In this document: piece after piece, positions 1 through 9,459 of the stretch | Layout of the letters: each line of letters starts with the position of its first letter | How positions within the stretch are numbered: the first letter of the stretch is position 1 | NCBI RefSeq assembly: GCF_030818935.1 | Contig: NZ_JAUTBD010000001.1 | Coordinates: 2,542,001-2,606,000, forward strand | Reading direction: 5' to 3' | DNA: 64,000 bases | Origin: Microbacterium sp. SORGH_AS_1204 | GTDB taxonomy: Bacteria > Actinomycetota > Actinomycetes > Actinomycetales > Microbacteriaceae | Made by a program: the position numbers and the translations under genes | Notes under the pieces: generated by a model | What the model saw: only the letters and a program-made list of their open reading frames with translations | What the model was told of the DNA's origin: nothing | Database searches by the model: none

Positions 1-76
1 CCTCGGAATGACGCGGGACGAGGAACACGTCCGAGTACGTCAGGTCGACATCGGGCTGTGCGCCGGAGAACTCCAT
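1..76 (-). CDS. GuaB1-family IMP dehydrogenase-related protein / GMP reductase, N-terminal fragment
   Basis: Only the first 25 codons lie in the window, starting from an ATG at 76 and running off the left edge. The translation begins MEFSGAQPDVDLTYSDVFLV, then PRHSE. The DLTYxDVFLVP stretch matches the N terminus of the actinobacterial GuaB1 family of the IMPDH/GMP reductase superfamily, where this segment leads into the TIM barrel. GuaB1 proteins reduce GMP to IMP in purine salvage. The call rests on this one motif because the catalytic loop lies outside the window. The gene is divergent from kgd, and the 164-bp gap at 77-240 must hold both promoters. Confidence 0.7.
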   Translation of the reverse strand, partial: MEFSGAQPDVDLTYSDVFLVPRHSE

Positions 77-240
77 GGCATCCACTTCAGCACACCATTC
101 GAAAGTAAAGGCCTCGTAAAGGCCACGGCCCCCCACGGCAACCTCGACTAGGCTGGCAGACGCGCAGGACGCGAGTCGTCTGTGACGGTGACGTCGGCGC
201 ATCCACAGGAATCTTCATCGAGGAAAGCAGGCGATCGACT

Positions 241-3200
241 GTGTCGAGCCAGGTGACGGGCGTCGGTACTTCGAGCGAGGGCGAGTTCGGCGCGAACGAG
301 TGGCTCGTAGACGAACTCTACGAACAGTTCAAAGTCGACAAGCACTCCGTAGACAAGGCCTGGTGGCCGATCCTGGAGGCGTACCACCCGGTCGTCGACG
401 GATCCTCGGCCGCCGCTCCCCCGCCCTCCGCGCCGCAGGCGCCGACGGCCTCCGAGCCCCGGCCCGTCACGGCCCCGATCCCGGTGGTCGGTCAGGCACC
501 CGTCGCCCGTACGACGACGAAGCCCGCGGCCCCGCAGCCCATCCCGGCGCAGGCGCCGAACGTCGTCCCCTCGACCGGTGCCGACAGCACCGAAGAAGAC
601 CGCGTGACCGTGCTGAAGGGGATGCCGAAGGCGCTGGCATCCAACATGGACGACTCGTTGACGGTGCCCACCGCGACCAGCGTCCGCACGATCCCGGCCA
701 AGCTGATGATCGACAACCGCATCGTCATCAACAACCACATGTCGCGCACGCGCGGCGGCAAGGTGAGCTTCACCCACCTGATCGGCTGGGCGCTGATCCA
801 GGCGCTCAAGGAGTTCCCGAGCCAGAACGTCTACTACGCCGAGATCGACGGCAAGCCCTCGGTCGTCGCCCCCGCGCACGTCAACCTCGGCATCGCGATC
901 GACATGCCCAAGCCCGACGGCTCGCGCGCGCTGCTCGTGCCCAGCATCAAACGGGCCGACACCCTCACGTTCGGCGAGTTCCTCGCCTCCTACGAAGACC
1001 TCGTGCGCCGCGCCCGCGGCAACAAGCTCACCCCCGGCGACTTCCAGGGCACCACGGTCTCGCTGACCAACCCCGGCGGCATCGGAACGGTCCACTCCGT
1101 CCCGCGCCTCATGCGCGGTCAGGGTGCGATCATCGGCGCGGGCGCCCTCGACTACCCCGCCGAGTTCATGGGGGCGAGCGAGAAGACGCTCAACGAGTTG
1201 GCGATCGGCAAGACGATCACCCTCACCAGCACCTACGACCACCGCGTCATCCAGGGCGCCGGCTCGGGCGAGTTCTTGAAGAAGGTACACGAGCTGCTCA
1301 TCGGGCAGCGCGGCTTCTACGACGACATCTTCGCCGCACTGCGCATCCCCTACGCCCCCATCCACTGGGCGGCCGACATCAGCGTCGACGTCTCCGAGCG
1401 CATCGACAAGAGCGCGCGCGTGCAGGAGCTCATCAACTCCTACCGCGTGCGCGGTCACCTCATGGCCGACATCGATCCGCTCGAGTACGTGCAGCGCACG
1501 CACCCCGACCTCGAGATCGAGTCGCACGGCCTGACCTTCTGGGACCTCGACCGCGAGTTCGTCACCAACGGCCTGGGCGGCAAGCGCGTGGCGAAGCTCC
1601 GCGACATCCTCGGCGTCCTGCGCGACTCGTACTGCCGCACCATCGGCGTCGAGTACATGCACATCCAAGACCCCGCGCAGCGCCAGTGGTTCCAGAGCAA
1701 CGTCGAGGTCAAGTACACCAAGCCCGGCCACGACGAGCAGCTGCGCATCCTGTCGAAGCTCAACCAGGCCGAGGCCTTCGAGACGTTCCTGCAGACCAAG
1801 TACGTCGGCCAGAAGCGCTTCAGCCTCGAGGGCGGCGAGTCCCTCATCCCGCTGCTGGACCAGATCCTGCAGGGAGCGGCGTCGGCCGGACTCGACGGCG
1901 CTGCCATCGGCATGGCGCACCGCGGACGCCTGAACGTGCTCACCAACATCGCCGGCAAGACCTACGGCCACGTCTTCCGCGAGTTCGAGGGTGCCGTCGC
2001 CGTGGGCAGCAAGCGCGGCTCGGGCGACGTGAAGTACCACCTCGGCACCGAGGGCACGTTCGTGGGCGACGCCGGTGACGAGCTCCCCGTGTACCTCGCG
2101 GCTAACCCCTCGCACCTCGAGACGGTCGACGGCGTGCTCGAGGGCATCGTGCGGGCCAAGCAGGACCGCAAGCCCATCGGCACGTTCTCGTGGCTGCCCA
2201 TCCTCGTGCACGGCGACGCCGCGTTCGCGGGCCAGGGCGTCGTGGTCGAGACGCTGCAGATGTCGCAGCTGCGCGGCTACCGCACCGGCGGCACGATCCA
2301 CGTCGTGGTCAACAACCAGGTCGGCTTCACCACCACCCCGACCGACGCGCGCACCTCTGTCTACGCAACCGACGTCGCCAAGACCATCCAGGCGCCGATC
2401 CTCCACGTCAACGGCGACGACCCCGAGGCCGTCGTGCGTGCGGCGGAGCTCGCGTTCCTGTACCGCGAGGAGTTCCACCGCGACATCGTCATCGACCTCG
2501 TCTGCTACCGCCGCCGCGGCCACAACGAGGGCGACGACCCCTCGATGACCCAGCCCCTGATGACCAACCTCATCGAGGCGAAGCGTTCCGTCCGACGGCT
2601 CTACACCGAATCGCTCGTCGGTCGCGGCGACATCACCGAAGACGAGTACGAGCAGGCCAAGCAGGACTTCCAGAACCGCCTCGAAGTGGCCTTCGCCGAC
2701 ACGCACGAAGCCGAGACCGGCACCAACCCGGTCGTCACCACCGACGCGGCCGACGAGCCCGCGGTGGGCGCTCCCGAGACCACCGGTGTCTCACGCGAGA
2801 TCGTGCAGCACATCGGTGACGCGTTCGTGAACAAGCCCGACGGCTTCACGGTGCACACCAAGCTCCAGCAGCTGCTCGACAAGCGCCTCGACATGAGCCG
2901 CAACGGCAACATCGACTGGGCCTTCGGCGAACTCCTCGCCTTCGGCTCCGTGCTGATGGAGGGCACGCCGGTGCGCCTCGCGGGTCAGGACTCGCGCCGC
3001 GGCACCTTCGTGCAGCGCCACTCCGTGCTGCACGACCGCAACAACGGTCAGGAATGGCTGCCGCTGGCGAACCTCAGCGAGAACCAGGGACGCTTCTGGG
3101 TCTACGACTCGCTGCTCAGCGAGTACGCCGCGATGGCGTTCGAGTACGGCTACTCGGTCGAGCGCTCCGACGCGCTCGTGCTGTGGGAGGCGCAGTTCGG

Positions 3201-3933
3201 CGACTTCGCCAACGGGGCGCAGTCGGTCATCGATGAGTTCATCTCGTCGGCCGACCAGAAGTGGGCGCAGCAGTCGAGCGTCGTGCTGCTGCTCCCCCAT
3301 GGCTACGAGGGCCAGGGCCCCGACCACTCGTCGGCCCGTATCGAGCGCTACCTGCAGATGTGCGCGCAAGACAACATGATCGTCGCGCGTCCGTCGACTC
3401 CTGCGTCGTACTTCCACCTGCTTCGCCGCCAGGCGTATCAGCGCCCGAGGCGCCCGCTCGTCGTGTTCACCCCCAAGGCCATGCTGCGTCTGCGCGGCGC
3501 CACGAGCCCGGTCGAGGACTTCCTCGAGGGCCGCTTCGAGCCGGTGCTCGACGACGACCGCGGCATCGACCGCGGGGCGGTGAAGCGCGTGCTGCTGCAC
3601 GCCGGCAAGATCCACTGGGATCTGCGGGCGGAACTCGACAAGAACCCCAACCCCGAGATCGCCCTCGTGCGCCTCGAGCAGTACTACCCGGCACCGGCCG
3701 AGGAGCTCACGCGGGTGCTCGCGGAGTACCCGAACGCCGAACTGGTCTGGGTGCAGGACGAGCCCGAGAATCAGGGCGCCTGGCCGTTCATCGCCCTCGA
3801 GGTCGCCGACCAGCTCGGGGGGCGCCCGGTGCGCTGCATCTCGCGGGCGGCGGCCGCATCGACGGCCACCGGCTCGCCCAAGGTCCACGCGAACGAGCAC
3901 GCCGCGATCATGAAAGAGGCGCTCGCGCGCTGA
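241..3933 (+). CDS. kgd: Multifunctional 2-oxoglutarate dehydrogenase E1 / decarboxylase (Kgd, SucA-type)
   Basis: Cytoplasmic TCA-cycle enzyme of 1230 aa with the architecture of actinobacterial Kgd. A short N-terminal segment (residues 1-40, GANEWLVDELYEQF) is followed by a Pro/Ala-rich linker. Next is an E2-like acyltransferase domain (about 120-365) carrying the TYDHRVIQGA motif seen in Mycobacterium Kgd in place of the usual DHRxxDG. The thiamine-diphosphate E1 domains follow (from about 420; GMAHRGRLNVL, then HNEGDDPSMTQP). The family decarboxylates 2-oxoglutarate and passes the succinyl group to an E2/E3 system. The start is the GTG at 241, preceded by a purine-rich GAGGAAAG. A strong terminator follows within 10 bp, so kgd is probably transcribed alone. 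Confidence 0.97.
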   Translation: MSSQVTGVGTSSEGEFGANEWLVDELYEQFKVDKHSVDKAWWPILEAYHPVVDGSSAAAPPPSAPQAPTASEPRPVTAPIPVVGQAPVARTTTKPAAPQPIPAQAPNVVPSTGADSTEEDRVTVLKGMPKALASNMDDSLTVPTATSVRTIPAKLMIDNRIVINNHMSRTRGGKVSFTHLIGWALIQALKEFPSQNVYYAEIDGKPSVVAPAHVNLGIAIDMPKPDGSRALLVPSIKRADTLTFGEFLASYEDLVRRARGNKLTPGDFQGTTVSLTNPGGIGTVHSVPRLMRGQGAIIGAGALDYPAEFMGASEKTLNELAIGKTITLTSTYDHRVIQGAGSGEFLKKVHELLIGQRGFYDDIFAALRIPYAPIHWAADISVDVSERIDKSARVQELINSYRVRGHLMADIDPLEYVQRTHPDLEIESHGLTFWDLDREFVTNGLGGKRVAKLRDILGVLRDSYCRTIGVEYMHIQDPAQRQWFQSNVEVKYTKPGHDEQLRILSKLNQAEAFETFLQTKYVGQKRFSLEGGESLIPLLDQILQGAASAGLDGAAIGMAHRGRLNVLTNIAGKTYGHVFREFEGAVAVGSKRGSGDVKYHLGTEGTFVGDAGDELPVYLAANPSHLETVDGVLEGIVRAKQDRKPIGTFSWLPILVHGDAAFAGQGVVVETLQMSQLRGYRTGGTIHVVVNNQVGFTTTPTDARTSVYATDVAKTIQAPILHVNGDDPEAVVRAAELAFLYREEFHRDIVIDLVCYRRRGHNEGDDPSMTQPLMTNLIEAKRSVRRLYTESLVGRGDITEDEYEQAKQDFQNRLEVAFADTHEAETGTNPVVTTDAADEPAVGAPETTGVSREIVQHIGDAFVNKPDGFTVHTKLQQLLDKRLDMSRNGNIDWAFGELLAFGSVLMEGTPVRLAGQDSRRGTFVQRHSVLHDRNNGQEWLPLANLSENQGRFWVYDSLLSEYAAMAFEYGYSVERSDALVLWEAQFGDFANGAQSVIDEFISSADQKWAQQSSVVLLLPHGYEGQGPDHSSARIERYLQMCAQDNMIVARPSTPASYFHLLRRQAYQRPRRPLVVFTPKAMLRLRGATSPVEDFLEGRFEPVLDDDRGIDRGAVKRVLLHAGKIHWDLRAELDKNPNPEIALVRLEQYYPAPAEELTRVLAEYPNAELVWVQDEPENQGAWPFIALEVADQLGGRPVRCISRAAAASTATGSPKVHANEHAAIMKEALAR

Positions 3934-3942
3934 CATCATCGC

Positions 3943-3982
3943 AGAAAGGGCCCGGTCGACTTCGGTCGACCGGGCCCTTTCT
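3943..3982 (+). terminator. Intrinsic terminator of kgd
   Basis: Perfect 18-bp inverted repeat (3943-3960 with 3965-3982) around a stable TTCG tetraloop, 9 bp after the kgd stop and ending in CTTTCT. The AGAAAGGG/CCCTTTCT base of the stem could also act on minus-strand transcription. Confidence 0.93.
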
Positions 3983-4019
3983 CCATGTGTGCCGGCTCTA
4001 CCCGCGGCATCCGCTCACA

Positions 4020-5321
4020 TCACGACGGTGGCGCCGCCAGTCCCAGAACGGGTGCCAGCGCAGGGATGGCGTAGGCGAGACTGCCGTCCAACGCCTCGCC
4101 CGTGTGTCCGGCACCCTGCACGACGTATGTCAGCACCGTGAACCCCGCCGCCTGCGCCGCCTGGGAGTTCGCCTTCTGCCCCGGGCCGTAGGTGGTGTCT
4201 TCACTGCCCCACGTGAAGATCGCCGTGTGACCGGAGTAGGTCCCCGCGGGGGCCGCTCCCATGAGCACCGACGGCTTGTTGGCCTGGAACGCGTTCGCGT
4301 CGCCGCCGAACACGTCGGCGATCGTCTGAGAGACGTGCTCGGAACCGGGGAACTCGTTACCCATCACGTCGAGGATCTGACCCCACGTGTTCGGGTACTT
4401 CGCCCCGTACGTGACCGCGCACGATCCGCCGTTCGAGAAGCCGCCGATCACCCGATACTTCGCGTCTTTGATGATGTTCAGGTTCTTCTCGGCCCACTGC
4501 GGCACGAGCTGGTTGATGTACGTCGAGACGGCACCGAACGTCGCGGAGTCGGCGCACGCGGGGTCGCGGTCGGGCGCCGACAGCTGGTCGACGACGATCG
4601 CGATGGGAGCGAGGCCTTTGTTCTTCGCGGCGAACGCGTCGAGCGCTTTCGCCAGCGCGGTCGGATCGGGCGAGCCGGGCTGGCCCATCATGAAGACGAG
4701 CAACGGCAGCGCGGGCGGATCCGGAACCTGTGCGGCAGGCGGGAGGTACAGCGACGCGTCACGTGCGGCGTACTGTCCGGTGGGGATCTTCGTACTCCCG
4801 GTCAGCGCGCTCACCGATCCCTGCGCGGGCATCCCCGCGGGGGGCTCCCACCTCTGATAGAGCGTCGCAGGGTCGCCGGAGCTCGATTCGCTCGGGGGAA
4901 GGGAAGCGGGGTCGAGCGCCTGCACACCGAGAATGGCGGCCAGATTGTGGGTGACGCCGTAGCCGGCATTGACGCCGAGCGCGCCGGCCAGGAGCGCGGC
5001 GATCATGGTGACGACACCGATCACCCGCCGGGCCCAGGGGCGCCGGCAGATACCGACGACACCGATCGCGGCGGCCGCCACCGCCCCGGACGCCCACCCG
5101 ATCGCCGACCCCGGCAGCGGCCCCTGGAAGAGGTCCATCGCTTCGAGGACCTTCGCGATCACCAGCATGACGACGCCCGCCACCGCACCCGCGATGAGCG
5201 TGCGGAGGATGCGACGGGGGGACCACACGATGACCGCGATCACTCCGAGGGCGGCGACGACGGCCGCAACGGTCAGCAGGGGGCTGTCGATCAGCTCGAA
5301 CGACAGAATGAACTTGTTCAC
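4020..5321 (-). CDS. Membrane-anchored alpha/beta-hydrolase (esterase D/antigen 85-like fold)
   Basis: Protein of 433 aa. Residues 1-145 hold about four hydrophobic segments (first near 13-33). The rest is an extracytoplasmic hydrolase domain with the nucleophile elbow GGFSNGGSCA, an oxyanion-side HGD-like region and a late GAGHTGEA histidine. This resembles membrane esterases related to mycolyltransferase/esterase D families. The GTG start at 5321 overlaps the stop of the upstream MprF-like gene by 4 nt (GTGA), which implies translational coupling. Inference: it may hydrolyse the aminoacyl-lipid made by its partner, as proposed for the esterase next to the alanyl-lipid synthase in Corynebacterium. 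A peptidoglycan or glycolipid esterase remains possible. Confidence 0.8.
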   Translation of the reverse strand: MNKFILSFELIDSPLLTVAAVVAALGVIAVIVWSPRRILRTLIAGAVAGVVMLVIAKVLEAMDLFQGPLPGSAIGWASGAVAAAAIGVVGICRRPWARRVIGVVTMIAALLAGALGVNAGYGVTHNLAAILGVQALDPASLPPSESSSGDPATLYQRWEPPAGMPAQGSVSALTGSTKIPTGQYAARDASLYLPPAAQVPDPPALPLLVFMMGQPGSPDPTALAKALDAFAAKNKGLAPIAIVVDQLSAPDRDPACADSATFGAVSTYINQLVPQWAEKNLNIIKDAKYRVIGGFSNGGSCAVTYGAKYPNTWGQILDVMGNEFPGSEHVSQTIADVFGGDANAFQANKPSVLMGAAPAGTYSGHTAIFTWGSEDTTYGPGQKANSQAAQAAGFTVLTYVVQGAGHTGEALDGSLAYAIPALAPVLGLAAPPS

Positions 5322-7831
5322 CGGCGCCCCTCCCAGGCGGTTCTCGCCAGGGCGACCATCTCATGCCGCGAGGCGTCGGGAAGGTAGGCGCGTCCGACGG
5401 CGGCGCCGATGCCGGGGAGTTCGAGCGGATCGCGGTACGCCAGGGCGAGCGGGCGGTAGCGCGGGCGGAACTTGCCCTTGAAACGGAAGAGCGACGCGAA
5501 ACCGTACGCCGGCTCCAGCACCTCGGCGAGCCGGCGCAGCAGGGCCCGAAGGGGAGCGGGATCGCCGTCGGCGGGTTCGTCGGGGTCGTCGGCCAACGGC
5601 GCCCCCGACAGGCTCAGGACGATGGCGCCCTCCTCCTGAAGGTGCAGGGCGGCCTTGGCGATGAGGAACTCCATCATGCCGTTGGGCCCGTCGGTGCGAC
5701 GACGCATGAAGTCGAGCGTCCAACCGGTGATCTCGCCATCGGTCCAGCTCGGCATCCAACTCGTCACCGCTTCGATCCGCTGGTCGGGTCCGACGGCCAG
5801 GAGCAGTCGCACGTCGCGGTCGCGGAGCTCGTCGATCGAGCCGAGGGTGAACCCCATCTCCGGGAGAGCGCGGTCGGCGACCCATTCCTCGTCGATGGCG
5901 ACCACCTGCGACGCCTGTGCGACGCTCAGCTCGTGCCACCGCGACCAGACGGCGGTGAAACCCTCGCGCTCCGCCCGGGTGAGGGGCTGTCGCACCTTCT
6001 GCCACGTCTTGCCCGCGAACGTGAGGCCCGGCAGATCCATGACGGTCTCGACCCCCACCGGCACGTGGCGCCAGCCCAGATCGACGAGGTCGTCGAGCGT
6101 GTCGGCATGCACGCTGTAGAACGCGGGAGTCCACCCGTGCTCGACGCAGAAGTCGGTGAAGCCGCTGAGGGCCTCGGGACGACGACCGGCGGGCGCGAGA
6201 GGATCTGCGACGGCGAGGGCGACATCGCCCACGAGGCGATAGGCGACGGCGCACTCGGCGTCGTCGGAGTACCAGTGCCGGTTGCCGTCCCAGGTGCCGA
6301 GGAATCCGAGAGTGTCGCTCTCGCGGCGCAGCAGGTCGCGGTACCGCTGGTCACCCCCGCCGTCGGGGCGTTGCACGCGCCGGTAGAGCCACAGGATCGC
6401 GACGACCACGATGGCCCAGAACAACACGCCCACCCACTGGTAGGCGAACAGGGCGGGGCCGCTGTGCGGAAAGGCCGTCGCGCCTCCGGGGTGCGTGAAC
6501 GCCGGCGGCAGGAAACGACGCAGTGTCACCCCGACGAGGTCGAGGATCGAGACGTCGCGGTCGAACGCGCGCTTGCCGATCGCCTCGACGACGAACAGCG
6601 TCGTCGCGCAGGCGAGGAACGCCAGCGCCACGACGACTGCCACCGTGCGCGCGGCTCGAGGCGTCGCACGCACCGAGAACCGGCGACGAGCCACGACCAG
6701 AGCCGCAGCCAGCGCGAGGGGGATCACGATGCTCGCGATGGCCCAGAGAACGTACTCCGCGCCACTGCCGTCGACCCACGGGTCGATGCGCAGGCGCCCG
6801 TCGGCGAGCGAGACGAGGGGGAGGACGGCGGATGCCGCCAGCACGAACACCGCGACGATCCAGGCGGCGCGTCGCCCCTGCCGCAACCCCCACGCCGCCA
6901 CCAGAAGCAGCACGAGAGGCGTGATGGCCAGCAGCGCCGGCCCGGCACCGCGCGTCATCAGCAGGGCCACCTGCTCGTCGCAGACGGATGCCGCGACCGA
7001 CCCGCATTGCGCGAGCAGTTCGTCGTCGTACTGGGTGTAGGCCTCGACGACGAGCGAAAGCGGACCGCGCCCGCCGCCGCTGACGAGCGCGACGATCGGC
7101 CCGCTGCCCACCACGGCCACCAGAAGCGCCAGGAGCGTGCGGGTCTCTCGCGTCGAACTGCGGTGCCAGGAGCGACGCTCTCGTCCACGGGCGAGGACTG
7201 CTCCGACGACGAGTCCGATCGCCGCGGCGCTGAGGCGGTACCAGGAGTCGGCGTCGCCGGCGTACAGGGCGAACAGGGCGAGAAGCGCGAACCCGACGAG
7301 TCGCAGACGTCGCCGCCACAGCGTGGTCGCGAACGCCGACGCCGCCATGACGGCACCGGCGATGGGGGTGGTCGGGTCCAGAACGGGCACCTCGGCTGCG
7401 ACGACGGGTCGGAGGTCGGTGAGTGTCCAGGCCGCGGCGTGGAGGCCGATGCCGACGAGGAGCCCCGCCACGCCCGTGACGGCGAGCAGAGCCGCGATGC
7501 GACGCGACCCGAGCAGACTCTCGCTGTAGGCCAGGACGGTGAAGGCGAGCAGCACCGACGACACGGCGTCGACGGCGGAATCCGGCACAATCAGGGCGGT
7601 GAACACCGTCCACCATCGCCCGCTCGCGAACGACGCCAGCGGCCCCGCTCCCCACACGAAGGCGCCGTCGTCGTTCCAGAGCGCGCCGGTGACCGCGGCG
7701 GCGGAGAGGACGACGACCGCCGCACTGACCGAGACGGGATGAAGGGCGACGTAGCGGCGGAGGAAGGGACCGACCGCGCGCAGGCGCGACGGCGCTGTCA
7801 CGCCTGGCTCGGGTGGTGCTGTTTCGGACAT
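5318..7831 (-). CDS. MprF-like bifunctional aminoacyl-phospholipid synthase/flippase (DUF2156)
   Basis: 837 aa. The N-terminal half (about 1-490) is a multi-pass membrane region whose first 200 residues look rhomboid-like. The C-terminal part (about 510-830) is the cytoplasmic DUF2156 aminoacyl-transfer domain: YRDLLRRESDTLGFLGTWDG, then SRWHELSVAQ, FRFKGKF, RPRYRPLALAYRD. The family moves lysine or alanine from charged tRNA to phosphatidylglycerol (or diacylglycerol) and flips the product, lowering surface charge and sensitivity to cationic peptides. Amino-acid specificity cannot be read from sequence. A TAGGCT box lies 7 nt before the ATG at 7831, so the mRNA may be leaderless. The 4-nt overlap with the downstream esterase gene makes the two an operon. 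Confidence 0.88.
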   Translation of the reverse strand: MSETAPPEPGVTAPSRLRAVGPFLRRYVALHPVSVSAAVVVLSAAAVTGALWNDDGAFVWGAGPLASFASGRWWTVFTALIVPDSAVDAVSSVLLAFTVLAYSESLLGSRRIAALLAVTGVAGLLVGIGLHAAAWTLTDLRPVVAAEVPVLDPTTPIAGAVMAASAFATTLWRRRLRLVGFALLALFALYAGDADSWYRLSAAAIGLVVGAVLARGRERRSWHRSSTRETRTLLALLVAVVGSGPIVALVSGGGRGPLSLVVEAYTQYDDELLAQCGSVAASVCDEQVALLMTRGAGPALLAITPLVLLLVAAWGLRQGRRAAWIVAVFVLAASAVLPLVSLADGRLRIDPWVDGSGAEYVLWAIASIVIPLALAAALVVARRRFSVRATPRAARTVAVVVALAFLACATTLFVVEAIGKRAFDRDVSILDLVGVTLRRFLPPAFTHPGGATAFPHSGPALFAYQWVGVLFWAIVVVAILWLYRRVQRPDGGGDQRYRDLLRRESDTLGFLGTWDGNRHWYSDDAECAVAYRLVGDVALAVADPLAPAGRRPEALSGFTDFCVEHGWTPAFYSVHADTLDDLVDLGWRHVPVGVETVMDLPGLTFAGKTWQKVRQPLTRAEREGFTAVWSRWHELSVAQASQVVAIDEEWVADRALPEMGFTLGSIDELRDRDVRLLLAVGPDQRIEAVTSWMPSWTDGEITGWTLDFMRRRTDGPNGMMEFLIAKAALHLQEEGAIVLSLSGAPLADDPDEPADGDPAPLRALLRRLAEVLEPAYGFASLFRFKGKFRPRYRPLALAYRDPLELPGIGAAVGRAYLPDASRHEMVALARTAWEGRR

Positions 7832-7838
7832 CGGCGAA

Positions 7839-7844
7839 AGCCTA
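7839..7844 (-). promoter_or_regulatory. -10 element for mprF-like gene
   Basis: TAGGCT on the minus strand ends 7 nt before the ATG at 7831. A start site would fall on or next to the initiation codon, giving a leaderless mRNA. No clear -35 is seen. Confidence 0.5.
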
Positions 7845-7868
7845 GAAGCAAATGCCGATGCGGCGGGG

Positions 7869-9173
7869 TCAATACCAGATGTCGAGCAGCGGAGTCATAG
7901 CCGGCGCAAAGGAACGGTCGATGGCTGCGAGAGCCGCGGGATCGCCCGTTGCGAGCCCCGCCGCCGACAGATCGGCGAGACGCACACCGCCCAGCAGCAG
8001 CGATCCGAGGGCGTTGACGGTCAGTTCGACGTAGACGTCGCCGCCGGGGGCCGATGCCTCGACCACCGCCTCGCCGTCGTCGCCGACCTTCACGCTCCAC
8101 GCACCGTCGGCGAACCCGAGGGGGTCGCTCACCCGCAGCGCCGCGCTCAGCGGTGCGCTGTACGTCCGTGACGTGAGTGCGCGCGGCACGTCGAGGATCC
8201 GCAGCCAGTGGTGGTCGGTCAGGGTGGCCGTCACCGCGCGCCGATCGGCGACCATCCACTGCACGGGCGGAACGGGCGCCTGCAGCCAGGCTCTCACCTT
8301 TCCGACCAGGTCGTGCTCGAGGAGGAACCGCCACAGCGCCGCGTAGGCGTCGGGCGTCTCGGCGAAGAGCGCCCGGACGTCGAGATCGTGCGCGGCGAAG
8401 TCATCGCGCTCGGCGATGGTGTAGACGACGATGCCCCGCTCGACGCCCTCTGTGTCGCGGTAGACCACGCCGCGCACCTTCTCACCGTTCTTGTCGCCGG
8501 GCGCGACCCCCGCGAAGCCCCGCCACCGCCCGTCCCAGCCCGGCACCGACCCGGGGCGCTGGCGCCGGACCCGCTCGTGCACCTCACCGATGCGCGCGGC
8601 GAGACCATCGCGGGGCACGAAATCGATGCGTCCGGGAGCGATGGGCCCCGCCCAGCGGGCACGGGCGGTGTCGACCTCGACGTCGGAGGCCCACGCCGCC
8701 GGCGAGAAACCCCATCGGCCGTAGATCGTCGCCTCGGTGACGGTGAGACCCGCCAGCGCGAAGCCGGCGGCCGCGGCCGTGCGCAGCTCACCGCCGAGCA
8801 TGGCGCGTGCGATCCCCCGCCGCCGGTGGGTGGGCGACACCGTGACAGCGCTGATGGCCCAGAGCGCCGCCTGGCGCCCGGGCGAGGTGGTGAGCTCGGT
8901 GGCCCAGGAATCGACCGTGCCGACGGGCACCTCCGGCTCCACGGACCCCCGGTCGTACACGCCGGTGAGTCGGCGCGTGCGCAGGGTCAGCCGGGCGTTC
9001 TCCGCCTCTTCATCGGTGGACTCTCCGCCCAGGAAACCGCGCGCCACCGCGCGCTGGAACGGACGATAGCCGTCGCCGTCGGCATCCACGCGGGCATACT
9101 CGAGGCCCGCGGCCGCCAGTTCGTCGGCGGAGGTCTGGTCGAGGGGCAGCGTCAGGGTGTCGAGGGATGCCAT
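7869..9173 (-). CDS. Eis-like GNAT-family N-acetyltransferase
   Basis: 434 aa, the usual length for Eis-type proteins, which carry two fused GNAT folds and a C-terminal SCP2-like domain. The acetyl-CoA site is visible in the first fold as VSPTHRRRGIARAMLGGEL (about residues 113-131), followed by YGRWGFSPA. The C-terminal part (about 310-434) contains the sterol-carrier-like ADGAWSVKVGDDGEAVVEAS and ends DIWY; in Eis the terminal carboxylate takes part in catalysis. Eis enzymes acetylate amines, including aminoglycosides, but the natural substrate here is unknown. The start at 9173 is preceded by TAGGCT at 6 nt. The gene runs in the same direction as the mprF-like gene, with a 37-bp gap. Confidence 0.9.
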   Translation of the reverse strand: MASLDTLTLPLDQTSADELAAAGLEYARVDADGDGYRPFQRAVARGFLGGESTDEEAENARLTLRTRRLTGVYDRGSVEPEVPVGTVDSWATELTTSPGRQAALWAISAVTVSPTHRRRGIARAMLGGELRTAAAAGFALAGLTVTEATIYGRWGFSPAAWASDVEVDTARARWAGPIAPGRIDFVPRDGLAARIGEVHERVRRQRPGSVPGWDGRWRGFAGVAPGDKNGEKVRGVVYRDTEGVERGIVVYTIAERDDFAAHDLDVRALFAETPDAYAALWRFLLEHDLVGKVRAWLQAPVPPVQWMVADRRAVTATLTDHHWLRILDVPRALTSRTYSAPLSAALRVSDPLGFADGAWSVKVGDDGEAVVEASAPGGDVYVELTVNALGSLLLGGVRLADLSAAGLATGDPAALAAIDRSFAPAMTPLLDIWY

Positions 9174-9179
9174 GACCCC

Positions 9180-9185
9180 AGCCTA
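9180..9185 (-). promoter_or_regulatory. -10 element for eis-like gene
   Basis: TAGGCT on the minus strand, 6 nt upstream of the ATG at 9173, in leaderless geometry. It lies in the 43-bp gap after rsrA. Confidence 0.5.
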
Positions 9186-9216
9186 CGGACCCCCACAGAC
9201 ACCGCCGCGGGCGGGA

Positions 9217-9459
9217 TCAGTGGGTGGCTTGGACCGCCCGCAAGCGCGCGAGCACTTGATCGCGCAGCTCGTCCGGTGCGCTCTCTTTGCAGGCCCGGGC
9301 GACCACCTCGGTCAGGGTTCGCGCGACGAGCGCCTCATCCTGGCATCCGGGGCAGTTCTCGAGGTGCTCGCGGATGTCTTTCGCCTCGGTCTTGCAGACC
9401 TCATTGCGAAGGTACTCCTCCAGGTCGCGCCGTGCCTTGTCGCAGCCGCAGTCGCTCAT
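9217..9459 (-). CDS. rsrA: Zinc-binding redox-sensing anti-sigma factor (RsrA/RshA-like)
   Basis: 80-aa anti-sigma factor of the ZAS family. The zinc signature is H32-x3-C36-x2-C39 (HLENCPGC), with further cysteines at 4, 6, 22 and 57. In RsrA, thiol oxidation releases zinc and the bound sigma factor. Its ATG at 9459 overlaps the sigH stop by 4 nt (ATGA), the usual coupling of the pair that keeps them near equal stoichiometry. The protein is acidic and helical apart from the zinc motif, as in Streptomyces RsrA. The start is fixed by the overlap; a longer frame upstream lies wholly inside sigH and is ignored. Confidence 0.93.
   Translation of the reverse strand: MSDCGCDKARRDLEEYLRNEVCKTEAKDIREHLENCPGCQDEALVARTLTEVVARACKESAPDELRDQVLARLRAVQATH

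Noticed and set aside
148..2706. Very long minus-strand open frame opposite kgd
   Set aside because: It is the antisense shadow of kgd in high-GC DNA: low-complexity Val/Ala/Arg/Glu/Asp protein, no ribosome site, no recognisable domain. The same applies to the long frames opposite secA, katG, oleBC and the glycosyltransferase genes.
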